A stretch of 64,000 bases of DNA from Leptodactylus fallax (GCA_947044405.1 CAMRHE010000063.1:4061001-4125000); one strand, 5' to 3'. Numbered from the stretch's first letter, positions 25,547-36,688 are shown. Program-made: numbers and translations. The notes: generated by a model not told the origin, from the letters alone.

Positions 25547-25727
25547 TTAGTGCAAATTATTCATTGCCGTTACCTATAGCAACCAATCAAAACCAACAAA
25601 TGAAGGTTTGCTATGGGTGATGTCTTCCCCTACTGGGCCTCATGAGAAGAAACCAGCACAGATCAGTATGGAGTTTCGCCCATAGCAACCAGTTAGACGC
25701 CAGTATTTACATGCAGTGTTAAAAGGG

Positions 25728-25940
25728 TTGTGCAGGACTTCGAAAACATGGCTGCTTTCTTCTTCTTCTCCGGATGTGACATCATGTCTGTTGGTCACAT
25801 GGCAGTGCCACATCTCCTTCCCATTCCTTCCTTCTCCTTCCAATGAATGGGACTGAGCTGCAGAATGGTCATGTGACCAGTGGACATAATGTCACTTTGT
25901 GAGAAGAAGAAAGCAGCCATGTTTTCGAAGTCCTGCACAA
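25728..25940. mobile_element. MITE with perfect 39-bp terminal inverted repeats
   Basis: The left arm starting TTGTGCAGGACTTCGAAAAC and continuing through GGCTGCTTTCTTCTTCT is exactly matched in reverse by the right arm ending GTTTTCGAAGTCCTGCACAA. The inner arms GGTCACATG and CATGTGACC also pair. It begins about 420 nt after the GALNT10 stop, so it may lie in a longer 3' UTR. Confidence 0.8.
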
Positions 25941-26379
25941 ACAACGTGTTCTGATTGGACGCTACGGGTGACGTCTCCACCGCACTGGTCTATAGACCTG
26001 GGACACATCTAGCAGATGCTGTGGTAATCTAATAGATAGCTTTAAAGCTTTATAATACAGAGAGCTCAGCAGTTGGGAAATTGCACAGCCCTGCAGGCCT
26101 GCTGGGCATTGTAGTTTCACAGCTGTTGTCGAGTCGGTGTTTGCTGACGCCATAGTAATGGCTTTGTGAATTATGCATAAGACGATTATTATCAGACCGC
26201 TCAGTCATACTTGTATTACCTTTCAAGACTATCCCTGCCAATTCCTGAAAGTAAAATTCACTTTTTGTAATACAAATGCAGTTGTAAGTGACAATCCAAA
26301 ATGTCTGACTATCAACCTAAAATACCCCATCAAGGCAACTTCTGCCCATGCTTCGAGAGGGTTACCCATTTAGGACCTA

Positions 26380-27250
26380 TTCTTTTAGCAAAAAAATCAG
26401 AGGTGCAGGACCCTCCTTGTCTGGGTGCTGACAAAGGGGCTTCTCCCACTTGGGGCCTAAATGGCCAAGCAATTTTTTTCATTTTTTTTTTTTCCCCCAT
26501 CATTATGTTCTAATAGACAGAACCATTTTTTCCTTTGACCTATAGTCATATGAGGGCTTATTTTTATGGGGTTGCATTTTTTTTTTTAATGGCACCATTT
26601 GAGGATACATATGACGTATTGTATAACTTTTAGGTTTCTTTTTTGGGGGGATGGGTTAATAAATAACAATTCCACCATTATTTTTTTTTTTTCTGTGCAT
26701 AAATTTTGTTCTGTGGCTCCATATAATTATGGTGACACCAAATTTATATCTTTCTATTTTTATTTTATACTTTGTGATAAAACAGTTTGCCAAAATAGCT
26801 GAATCTGAGCTGATCTTGAGTTTGGTTTTTGCAGGACATGTTGTAGTTTTCTTTAGCACCATTTGGGGTACATGCAACTTTTTGCTCGCTTTTTATTACA
26901 TTTTTCTGGTGGCAAGATGAACAAAAAAAAAATAAAAAACTGCAATTTTGACTTTGTGTTCATCATGTGGTATAAATAACATTCTGGTTGGATATGATTA
27001 TGGCAATACCACATCTTTTTTTTTATAAAATGTAAAAAAAAAAAAAATATAATTAATTTTTCAGGTCATTGTTGATATTAATAATGTGTTTTTGTTTTGT
27101 TTGTTTTTTTCATTAAAAAGTTCAGATTATTTTTTAAGTTTGGATTTTTTTTGCTACATTTGATTTGAATTTTTTTTTTTTTTTAGTCCTACTAGTGGAC
27201 TTTGACTTGGTCTTTTTGAGTTGGTGTCTTTTTTTTTTTTTTTTGAAAAG
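26380..27250. repeat. T-rich dispersed repeat
   Basis: It contains the modules 'catatgagggcttatttt', 'aatggcaccatttgagg' and 'gcaccatttggggtacatg' separated by long T runs. I recall similar modules as very common in frog genomes; class unknown. Several ORFs over poly-T/K tracts here are not genes. Confidence 0.5.
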
Positions 27251-28332
27251 ATGTTTCTGTAGTGTAATAAAGCGACGTTCTCTGTGGAGAACAGGGAGGT
27301 TATCCAGGTGTGTGCAATATGGCAGGTTCCTTGTCGACGTCCATTATACATATAGATATACTGTATAGATTGAGTCATATTACCACAGCATCTACAAAGT
27401 GAGGGGTTTAAACCTCCACTTTGGGGTACACCTAGCCTTAATGTGTAGGCAATTGTCTGATGACCTGGCTCATAGAGGGGGATCCCAAGCAGAAGGCCCC
27501 CTCTTCTTCTTTGCCATTGAGGATGAGCTGTGGACCAAGGATTCGGAGCTCCTTTCCGTTTCAGGATCAGTAGGGATCCCAACCCATGGACACTCCTCTT
27601 CCTTTTAAGGAGCAAATAGCTAAACTTGAACTATTACTAGTGCCTTGCAGGACAAGAGGAAAGTGGACGTAGGTGGAACGTGGCGATTGTGCAATTTGTT
27701 TTCTCACCTTTTACCTCTCTGTACCCACAAAGCCATGTGTGTGAGTGAGTATTACTGACCAATGAATGAGTGTGGCGTTGTACATGCATGTCATAGCGAA
27801 GGCTTACAGTCCGCACAAAAGTAATTGCCCCCTTGTGCCCTAAGAGAAGCGGCACAGATACTAGTAGCTTTACACCCCATAAAGCCTCCACTAATCCCCA
27901 GTACAAAAAAATCAATTTTGGAGGTTTGTACAGTATATACATGATGTGTATCATATACAGTACTGATTTTTTTTAAATTTTTAGATATTTTTATTATTTA
28001 CATTAACACATTATCATGTCATTAAAGTGGTTTTCTGGGGCCAAGAAGATTTACTTAATTAAAAAAACTTATATTACCTAATTTATCCTGTTGTCCAAAA
28101 ATGATTAAAGTTCTAGAATATATAATCTATGATAGAGCAGCCAAACCCACAGATCTAAGTCAGCAACATGGCTGCTGGGACGTATCCATACTGACATTAC
28201 ATAATACAGTCAGGTGACATCATCATTTGTCCAGATGATGTCACTTGATCTATATTAGAAAGCTTTTATAGGGTTTTTTTCTATGGAGTTACGGAAAAAT
28301 AAAATTCCTTTTGGTCCCAGAAGACCCCATAA

Positions 28333-28654
28333 AAGGGAGTCTGTCCCCCATCCCTGCAGATAGATAGGTTACAGTCATCTGAATGAAGTGGTGTTTTCCC
28401 CTTGTGAGTCGGTGTCTCCGTTGCCAAGATATTGGCAATTTCATCAATGTGTGAATGAGCTCTTTGGAGTCGCATGGCTGTGGCTGCTTACTTCTTAGGA
28501 GCAATGGCAACGCCCGCCTTTGCTCCAAGAGTTCATTTTGTCACAATAATGGAAATATTTCGGAGGTAGCGATTCACAAGGGGAAAACACCACTTGATTC
28601 AGAAGACCCTAACCTATCTATCTGCTGGGCTGGGGTCTGGTGACAGACTTCCTT
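28333..28654. repeat. Foldback repeat with AAGGGAGTCTGTC ends
   Basis: It starts AAGGGAGTCTGTCCCCC and ends GGTGACAGACTTCCTT. Inner arms 'ataggttacagtcatctg' / 'accctaacctat' and 'ggtgttttccccttgtg' / 'cacaaggggaaaacacc' pair. A diverged copy starts near 9685. Confidence 0.65.
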
Positions 28655-28841
28655 GAAAGTCTTAGGTTATGCTGTTTCATCCATGTTGGTCACTGTCTAT
28701 GGCTTAGACCTGTTGGATTGATTCTACGATAGGGAACATGGGTTTTCTCGCTTCCTGTGCGGCTATGGCTACTGACTACATTAGGCATCTTCTGATATTG
28801 CCCCCTTCAGAAGCAAAAAGACTCTGTGTGTATAGACAAGT

Positions 28842-29115
28842 GTAGGGACTATGATAGTGCTCTGTTTATGTACCAAGTTGTGTCTAGTATTATAGCTCTA
28901 CTTGATTGACTTCATTTAGGCTGAGCTGCAGTACCACACACAACCTGTATACAGGAGAGGCGTGGTTTCTGAATACAGCGCCACTGTGCATAGGCAACTG
29001 TAGGGACATTATAGCACTGCTTATGTGCTGGATTGTGTCTGATATTGTAGCTTGACTTGAATTAGACTGTGCTGCAGTACCGCACACAACCTATATACAA
29101 GAGTGGCGCTGTTTC
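28842..29115. repeat. Tandemly duplicated short repeat
   Basis: Two diverged copies of a ~130-bp segment ('ctgagctgcagtaccacaca' then 'caacctgtatacaggag') lie side by side. The same words recur near 4400 and 60730. Confidence 0.5.
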
Positions 29116-29763
29116 GAAAAAGTAAAAAAAATAAAGAAATAATTTCTATTCCTACACAACCCAACACTCTTTTGACCAGATAGATTGTCATTCATCTGGT
29201 GATAGTGGAATCACAATGAGGGGTATCAGCCATCGTACAAAGACGTAGCGCAGCCGAGCGGTTTCTACCCGGCGTTCTTGTGTAAATACACATTACTGTA
29301 GCCGTATGTTTCCTTATCTCTCGCTATAGCTTATGTTTAGCTTGCGTGGGTGAAGTGCTGTGTTATCCTGTAATCTACGACCTACCTCTGCTTCCATAAC
29401 GCAGCAGCACAAGTCTCTGTCGTGTATGTTTTCTAGGTGTTCCAGGTTGTTATATATAAATATATAGTAGATATTCTACATTTCATAGGGGCAGTACACA
29501 GTATATGACTCCATGACATGGTGACTGAAAACAGCAAGACACTCGCAAGCAATTTCTATTATTCCCTACGGAGTTAAAAAAGAAAATGAAAATATTTAGT
29601 CGCCATGTGTCGTGTTCACGTATGTCACTTGTGTCCGCTCAGTTTTTTTAGGCCATCACTGGTGATATTTTTGTGCAGAGGACCGAGAGAACAAAGCAGC
29701 GTTCTTGTGTCCGGCGCGGGACGGCACTGCCGGGGAGCCTGGTGCCATAGAAAACAATAGGAT

Positions 29764-30657
29764 CAGTGGTGTGCAAAAGTTTTAGGAAAATGCTGCAAAG
29801 TAAGAATGCTTTCAGAAATAGAAGGGTTAATAGTTTTTTTGTCAATGAAGAAAAGAAAAATCTAAATCCCATCAATATTTGGTGTGACCTTTGCCCTTTG
29901 CCTTCCATCAGTTCTTCTCGGTACTTGCAGACAGTTTTTGAAGGAACTGGGCAGGGAGGTTGTTCCCGCCATCTTGGAGAACTAAGCACAGATCTTCTGT
30001 GGATGTAGGCTTGCTCTAATCCTTCTGTCTCTTCATGAAATCTCAGACAGACTGGATGATGAGATCAGGGCTATGTAGGGGGCCGTATCATCACTTCCAG
30101 GTCTCCTCCTCCAAAGAGCGGTCACACTAAATATTGATGGGATTAAGGGTATGTTCACACTGAGTTTTTTGCAGGCTGATTTTGACTCTGAATCCACCTT
30201 AAAAAACGCCTCCCATTCATTTCAATGTAAGGCAGTAGCAGATTTTTTTTCTCTAGAAGAAAAAAAAGTAGTGACATGACTTCTCAGGCGGATTCCGCTT
30301 TGAAAAACCCATTAAAATCAATGGGAGGCAGAAAAAAACGTGATGTAGTTTTTTGATTGCAGTTTTTGCAAAAACCATATCAAGAACCACTAGCAGTTTT
30401 TAAATGAAGTTTCCAGGTCCGTACAGTGTGCTGAAGCAAAAAACCGCAACAAAAGTGCGTCAAAAAACACATTATGTAAAAAAAAAACCAAAAAAAAAAA
30501 ACCTCAAACATTTCCTAATTCCAAAACTCTGTGTGAACATGCCCTTAGACTTCTTTTCTTCATTGACAAAAACAAATTATTAACCCTTCTACTTCTAAAA
30601 GCATTTTTACTTTGCAGCATTTTTCCCACACCTGACTAAAATTTTCGCACAGTACTG
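29764..30657. mobile_element. Tc1-like transposon remnant, interrupted by a MITE
   Basis: The left end CAGTGGTGTGCAAAAGTTTT and right end ATTTTCGCACAGTACTG are inverted. Longer arms pair 'gtcaatgaagaaaagaaaaa' with 'cttttcttcattgac', and 'gcaaagtaagaatgctttcag' with 'aaagcatttttactttgc'. A TA follows the right end. The inner sequence is a decayed transposase end on the minus strand with no usable ORF. A 398-bp MITE (30147-30544) is inserted in the right arm. Confidence 0.7.
30147..30544. mobile_element. MITE nested in the Tc1 remnant
   Basis: TIRs GGGTATGTTCACAC and GTGTGAACATGCCC are flanked by TAA (30144-30146) and TTA (30545-30547). Comparison with the intact left arm of the host Tc1 element (29861-29871) shows the uninterrupted sequence 'gatgggatttagattt', in inverted orientation. 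The insertion therefore split a TTA and duplicated it. Confidence 0.75.
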
Positions 30658-30741
30658 TACGTGAACCTGCCCTTAGCAAACTATATTCCTACCGTACTAC
30701 ACTTCCCATTCTACCACTCCACTCTCTCCATTGTGTTGTTT

Positions 30742-30755
30742 CCAGCAGATGGCAG
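30742..30755 (+). promoter_or_regulatory. CTCF-like motif between GALNT10 and SAP30L
   Basis: CCAGCAGATGGCAG agrees with all 14 positions of CCASYAGRKGGCRS. It lies just outside the right end of the Tc1 remnant. Confidence 0.4.
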
Positions 30756-32028
30756 TATTATATTCTCCTGTAATAAGAGGATCTCCTCAGACGTCACAGT
30801 AACAGGGTTGGCGACACATCAGACCAATGTCCTCCGCTGGCTATAATGGGAGGAACAAATTCTATAGAAAATAAAACCGGATGAAAATAGGGATTAAGAA
30901 TGAAATAGGACTAAGTAACTGGGGGCGCCAGAAGTTGGACACCCACTGATCTGATATTGTTGACTTATCCTAAGAATAGGACACCCCCTTCAAGTTGGCC
31001 ATACACATCAGATGTATGTTGGCTGAACCTGGCCATCTACCTAATGTGTATGGGGGCTTCCTGACTTTCTTCAGGGGCATCGGAGGCAAGGATCAGGCTG
31101 TTAGACTTCAACATGTCCTATTATTTCTCTCTCGAGGGAGGTAATTTGTTACCAGATGTCTGAAAGCAGCTTATTTCCCTGTCCCTATTGAAAATCTGTG
31201 GATGCTCTCTCAAGCCAAGTGTGCATGTGTACAAGGGGATCGGGAGATATAGCTGTCAGCTGATTGAGCATTTGACCAATGGGTACATCATGGGTACAGG
31301 CTGTTATTTAGGAGGTTAACACGGGAGATCTTCATGGGTTGGCCATACACTACCCAATGCTACAGGACAATCTAACTATCACATGGAGGGACTAGATCCA
31401 AAAATCAGGACATTTTGGGAGGAGGATAGTATATAATATTAGACAACATAGAGGTGATGACCATTGGCCTTGAGTCCATGGGATCTCACCAGCTTTGAGG
31501 AGGGGGTGTCTAAGCAGAGCCCTGTGGACTCCATTAGTCAGACCTGTTGCCAACCCTTACTGCCGGCCTGTGGACTCGCCATGACTTTACATTGAGATAT
31601 AAGATATATATATATAGATGTATAAGATGCTACCACAGCATTGTCATCTGTTACTATAGACCTTGTATTATAAAACAATTCATAATGATGCCAAATATCC
31701 CGCACAGTGTTGAGGTTGTCACCAGGACATCTCTTAGCTGCATTCTGAGTATTTTTGTGTGAATTGTTCCCAATTGTCTGTACTGTAACTAACCTTCTGG
31801 TTATGGTTGTGGGTTCCTAGTGGCGGGTGGTGGGGCCACTGGTGGCCCATAAAGGGTATAAGACCATAGGGTGTGCTCTAATTCTAGGACAATGTGTCGG
31901 GGGGGGGGGGGTGATTCTAGCACTTTAACCTTAGTGGCTTGGATAATCCTTGATGATTTTTCTGACATAATGCATTGCTAGGTTTTTAAAGGCTGAAAGA
32001 AAACTTATTTTGTAATGTATTTAAATGA

Positions 32029-32034
32029 AATAAA
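32029..32034 (+). terminator. Candidate distal poly(A) signal
   Basis: AATAAA sits in an AT-rich non-repeat-like segment (about 31550-32060) and is followed 25-50 nt later by a GT-rich tract (gtcttgtgttattg). It could end a long GALNT10 3' UTR or an unrecognised transcript. The link to GALNT10 is inference. Confidence 0.3.
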
Positions 32035-32813
32035 TTTTACAAAGATTTCTTTCTTACCGTGTCTTGTGTTATTGAGGTGGACGTCAAATTCTTTTGGTAT
32101 TACTATGTCGGACTGACTGGTTCGTGGACCCAAAGCTGGCCATAGGTGTAAGGCCCCATACACATGACATGAGCCCAGGGCAAAACTCAGGACAGGTCCC
32201 TATTCCTGTCCATTTTGCAGTCCGGACTCACTGAGGACATCGAATTGGGCCACTGTCTGTCGAGTCCCTATCGTGTGAATAGGCGTAACATGGGCCTGAC
32301 TAACCAGCTAATGTTTCTGAGGATGTCCCCGCGTTCCCCAGTGGCAGATGTCAGGATGGATTTCAACATGCCCAGTCCAGATTTTGCTACCAAAGTCAAA
32401 GTGGATTTAACAGAAGGGAAACATCTAGGCGCTTCCTTTTATATTTCCCATTCCTTTTGTAGCCACCCCTAACTTTGGCTCAAAAAAATACAGCAAAATC
32501 TGCAACAAAAAAATTATTTTTATGGGACCACCAAAGAGAAGACAAGTGCAACCCTCGCTACCTCCGGCATTCCTACAGACTGTGCATGCTTGACCACGGT
32601 ACTATTCAAAGGGGGGCGGGCTTGGAAGCACCAAGTGTGTGGTCGGTGGAGGTTCCAGCAGTCACAAGTAAATAGCAAAATCTGGTATCAATGAGACCTT
32701 ATATGTGGTGGAGTATCACATGGTCATACAAAACTTCTGTTTACATAGATGGCGGAGTATTGCATGGTCAAACAAAATTCCATATAGGTGGTGGGTATGT
32801 GTATGTATATATA

Positions 32814-34156
32814 CAGTGGGGAAAAAAAATATTTATTCCGCCACCAATTGTGCAAGTTTTCCCACTTAAAAAGATGAGGCCGGCCTGTAATTGTCATCAT
32901 AGGTAGACCTCAACTATGAGAGACAAAATGAGAAAACAAATCCAGAAAATCACATTGTCTGATTTTTAAAGAATTTATTTGCAAATTATGGTGGAAAATA
33001 AGTATTTGGTCACCTACAAACAAGCAAGATTTCTGGCTCTCACAGACCTGTAACTTCTTCTTTAAGAGGCTCCTCTGTCCTCCACTCATTACCTGTAGTA
33101 ATGGCTCCTGTGTGACATTGTTATCAGTATAAAAGACACCTGTCCACAACCTCAAACAGTCACACTCCAAAGTCCACTATGGTGAAGACCCAAGAGCTGT
33201 GGAAGGACCAGAAACAAAATGGTAGCCCTGCACCAGGCTGGGAAGACTGAATCTGCAATAGGCAAGCAGCTTGGTGTGAAGAAATCACCTGTGGGAGCAA
33301 TAATTAGAAAATGGAAGACATACAAGACCACTGATAATCTCCCTCCATCAGGGGCTCCACGCAAGATCTCACCCCGTGGGGTCAAAATGATCACAGTTTG
33401 GTGGAAACACAACTCGTCGTGTTTGGAGGAGAGTGAATGCTGAGTTGCATCCAAAGAACACCATACCTACTGTGAAGCATGGGGGGGGGGCAACATCATG
33501 CTTTGGGGCTGTTTCTCTGCAAAGGGACCAGGACGACTGATCCGTGTACATGAAAGAATGAATGGGGCCATGTATGGTGAGATTTTGAGTGTAAACCTCC
33601 TTACATCAGCAAGGGCATTGAAGATGAAACGTGGCTGGGTCTTTCAGCATGACAATGATCCCAAGCACACCGCCAGGACAATGAAGGAGAGGCCTCGTAA
33701 GAAGCATTTCAAGGTCCTGGAGTGGCCTAGCCAGTCTCCAGATCTCAACCCCATAGAAAACCTTTGGAGGGAGTTGAAAGTCCGTGTTGCCCAGCAATAG
33801 CCCCAAAACATCCCTGCTCTAGAGGAGATCTGCATGGAGGAATGGGCCAACATACCAGCAACAGTGTGTGCCAACCTTGTGAAGACTTACAGAAAACGTT
33901 TGACCTCTGTCATTGCCAACAAAGGATATATAACAAAGTATTGAGATGAACTTTTGTTATTGCCCAAATACTTATTTTCCACCATAATTTGCAAATAAAT
34001 TCTTAAAAAATCAGACAATGTGATTTTCTGGATTTGTTTTCTCATTTTGTCTCTCATAGTTGAGGTCTACCTATGATGTCAATTACAGGCTGGCCTCATC
34101 TTTTTAAGTGGGAGAACTTGCACAATTGGTGGCTGACTAAATACTTTTTTTTTCCC

Positions 34157-34159
<3 letters not shown>
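32814..34159 (+). mobile_element. Tc1-like element 1 with long TIRs, defective
   Basis: Arms of about 200 bp are inverted: left 'gccaccaattgtgcaag' through 'caaattatggtggaaaataa' and right the reverse from 'ttattttccaccataatttg' to 'cttgcacaattggtggc'. The left end CAGTGGGG follows a TA, and the right end runs into an (AT)n tract. It carries a damaged transposase on the + strand. Confidence 0.9.
33179..33945 (+). pseudogene. Tc1-like (DD34E) transposase, internally deleted
   Basis: It starts ATG GTG AAG ACC CAA GAG. The N-terminal helix-turn-helix is readable ([20 protein letters not shown]) but frame-shifted from that ATG. After GVKMIT about 120 residues are missing, including the first catalytic Asp. 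The C-terminal half is clear: [24 protein letters not shown] and [16 protein letters not shown], with 34 residues between the second Asp and the Glu. A stop at 33798-33800 interrupts the tail, which still reads on to near 33945. It cannot give a working enzyme. Confidence 0.85.

Positions 34160-34195
<36 letters not shown>
34160..34195. repeat. (AT)n microsatellite
   Basis: Uninterrupted AT repeats lie between the right end of Tc1-like element 1 and the left end of element 2. A similar (TA)n tract follows element 2 at 35827-35860. Confidence 0.9.
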
Positions 34196-34198
<3 letters not shown>

Positions 34199-35822
34199 TA
34201 CAGACCAAAAGTTTGGACACACCTTCTCATTCCAAGAGTTTTCTGTATTTTCAGGACTATAAAAATTGTAGATTCACACTGAAGGCATCAAAACTATGAA
34301 TTAACACATGTGGAATTATATACTTAACAAAAAAGTGTGAAACAACTGAAAATATGTCTTATATTCTAGGTTCTTCAAAGTAGCCACCTTTTGCTTTGAT
34401 TACTGCTTTGCACACTCTTGGCATTCTCTTGTTGAGCTTCAAGAGGTAGTCACCTGAAATGGTCTTCCAACAGTCTTGAAGGAGTTCCCAGAGATGCTTA
34501 GCACTTGTTGGCCCTTTTGCCTTCACTCTGCGGTCCAGCTCACCCCAAACCATCTCGATTGGGTTCAGGTCTGGTGACTGTGGAGGCCAGGTCATCTGGT
34601 GTAGCACCCCATCACTCTCCTTCTTGGTCAAATAGCCCTTACACAGTCTGGAGGTGTGTTTGGGGTCATTGTCCTGTTGAAAAATAAATGATGGTCCAAC
34701 TAAACGCAAACCGGATGTAATAGCATGCTGCTGCAAGATGCTGTGGTAACCATGCTGGTTCAGTATTCCTTCAATTTTGAATAAATCCCCAGCAGTGTCA
34801 CCAGCAAAGCACCCGCACACCATCACACCTCCTCCTCCATGCTTCACGGTGGGAACCAGGCACGTAGAGTCCATTAGTTCACCTTTTCTGCGTAGCACAA
34901 AGACACGGTCTTTGGAACCAAAGATCTCAAATTTGGACTCATCAGACCAAAGCACAGATTTCCACAGGTCTAATGTCCATTCCTTGTGTTCTTTAGCCCA
35001 AACAAGTCTCTTGTGCTTGTTGCCTGTCCTTAGCAGTGGTTTCCTAGCAGCTATTTTACCATGAAGGCCTGCTGCACACAGTCTCCTCTTAACAGTTGTT
35101 GTAGAGATGTGTCTGCTGCTAGAACTCTGTGTGGCATTGACCTGGTCTCTAATCTGAGCTGCTGTTAACCTGCGATTTCTGAGGCTGGTGACTCGGATGA
35201 ACTTATCCTCCGCAGCAGAGGTGACTCTTGGTCTTCCTTTCCTGGGGCGGTCCTCATGTGAGCCAGTTTCTTTGTAGCGCTTGATGGTTTTGGCCACTGC
35301 ACTTGGGGACACTTTCAAAGTTTTCCCAATTTTTCGGACTGACTGACCTTCATTTCTTAAAGTAATGATGGCCACTCGTTTTTCTTAACTTAGCTGCTTT
35401 TTTCTTGCCATAATACAAATTCTAACACTCCATTCAGTAGGACTATCAGCTGTGTATCCACCTGACTTCTGAACAACACAACTGATGGTCCCAACCCCAT
35501 TTATAAGGCAAGAAATCCCACTTATTAAACCTGACAGGGCACACCTGTGAAGTAAAAACCATTTCAGGTGACTACCTCTTGAAGCTCATCAAGAGAATGC
35601 CAAGAGTGTGCAAAGCAGTGATCAAAGCAAAAGGTGGCTACTTTGAAGAACCTAGACTATAAGACATATATTCAGTTGTTTCACACTTTTTTGTTAAGTA
35701 TATAATTCCACATGTGTTAATTCATAGTTTTGATGCCTTCAGTGTGAATCTACAATTTTTATAGTCATGAAAATACAGAAAACTCTTGGAATGAGAAGGT
35801 GTGTCCAAACTTTTGGTCTGTA

Positions 35823-35825
<3 letters not shown>
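34196..35825 (-). mobile_element. Tc1-like element 2, 1630 bp, long TIRs, DD38E type
   Basis: The ends CAGTACAGACCAAAAGTTTG and CAAACTTTTGGTCTGTACTG are perfect inverts. The similarity extends about 235 bp inward, covering the last codons of the transposase on one side and their mirror copy on the other. It sits inside a TA-repeat tract. The transposase is on the minus strand and nearly intact. The 38-residue spacing of the catalytic D-E pair resembles the DD38E 'Intruder' group of Tc1-like elements as I recall it. Confidence 0.9.
34359..35411 (-). pseudogene. Tc1-like transposase (DD38E), one premature stop
   Basis: The natural start at 35409-35411 reads MARKKQLS, then TAA (35385-35387), then EKRVAIITLRNEGQSVRK. 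The only visible defect is this stop at codon 9. An internal ATG at 35373-35375 leaves a 338-residue open frame. Visible: paired-type helix-turn-helix, GRPR-like GKGRPR, catalytic Asp in LWSDESKFE, second Asp in [11 protein letters not shown], and Glu in [14 protein letters not shown], with 38 residues between the last two. It ends GGYFEEPRI. The internal start would lose about 13 residues before the DNA-binding domain, so activity is uncertain. Confidence 0.85.

Positions 35826-35826
<1 letters not shown>

Positions 35827-35860
<34 letters not shown>
35827..35860. repeat. (TA)n microsatellite
   Basis: TA repeats directly right of Tc1-like element 2, matching the tract on its left side. Confidence 0.9.
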
Positions 35861-35863
<3 letters not shown>

Positions 35864-36379
35864 GGGCATCACAATGGTCATACTTATAGACCATTGCAGG
35901 AACAACCTCATTGAGATGTACAGGATACGTTTTCAGCTGCAGCAAAAACCTAGGTGTGAACACAGACTTATAGCGCATTATATTAGATAACAGGTAATGA
36001 CGGAGATGAGTTACTAATCAAAATGTGCCAAAAAAAATGGTGCACATGCCATGCAATAGATTTATAGTGTATCTTATGCCTCTGTGGACCCCTAGTACTG
36101 CCCCCTACTGCAAAAAGTAGTAATACAGGTTACTGGTACTAGTGCAAGAGTCTGTAACCCTTTAAAAAGAGGCATTTTAATGGCTACCACCATCAGGGGC
36201 TGCATGTCAGAGGTTACCATGTGGCTTGGGTATCAGTCACCAGTAGCCCCAAACTAAACTTGGACAATTCCTTTAAGAACCCACGTGACTACCACATAGT
36301 ATTCTGGAGCTTTTTAATATCTTGGCCCTTGGAGACAACTTATAGAAGTTTTCAGAGTCTCAGCGCCACAGGTCGCCTC

Positions 36380-36688
36380 CCCCTGTACTGTGTGTAAACG
36401 GCCAGGAGGAGGAGCCGTCCTCAATGCGCCTCGTCCCCTCATTGGTCAGCATTCATATCAGGAAGAGGCGTGTCCGCAACACTTCAAACCGACAGCCGCT
36501 ACAGCCAATCATACACCGGCCTGTAAGTGGTTAACCCCGCCCTGTTCAAACCTGCGGCCTGCCAGTGTGAGGAGGACGAGGGCGGGACTTCCGTTGTCAG
36601 GGTGCTGGCGGCTCGGTTGCTGCTGCTGTTACTGCAGTGTGTCTGGGGCAGGCCCGGCATGTCCGGACGGTTCTGGGACTAAACGACG
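36380..36688 (+). promoter_or_regulatory. SAP30L: SAP30L promoter and 5' UTR, CpG-rich
   Basis: GC- and CpG-rich DNA directly upstream of the SAP30L start contrasts with the AT-rich surroundings. Visible motifs are an inverted CCAAT box (ATTGG, 36441-36445), a direct CCAAT box (36505-36509), a GC box (GGCGGG, 36591-36596) abutting an ETS-type core (CGGAAGT on the minus strand, 36597-36603), and GC-rich DNA up to the ATG. No TATA box is seen. This is the usual make-up of a housekeeping CpG-island promoter. The transcription start is not determined, and the CpG-rich segment continues through exon 1. Confidence 0.7.
36659..36682 (+). other. Upstream ORF before SAP30L
   Basis: ATG TCC GGA ... 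GAC TAA encodes seven residues (MSGRFWD). It ends 6 nt before the SAP30L ATG and is in a different frame. It would matter only if the transcript starts upstream of 36659, which is likely but not shown. Confidence 0.5.

Larger units (their letters stand above)
25312..36379. other. GALNT10 3' flank and intergenic region to SAP30L
   Basis: The 11-kb interval holds the GALNT10 3' UTR of unknown length, a perfect-TIR MITE, a T-rich dispersed repeat (about 26380-27250), a foldback repeat (28333-28654), a duplicated short repeat (28842-29115), a Tc1 remnant with a nested MITE (29764-30657), and two Tc1-like elements. No protein gene apart from transposase ORFs is supported. Confidence 0.65.

Noticed and set aside
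27154..27615. 153-residue minus-strand frame
   Set aside because: It has low-complexity ends from poly-T/A tracts and no recognisable domain, and it lies in a T-rich dispersed repeat.
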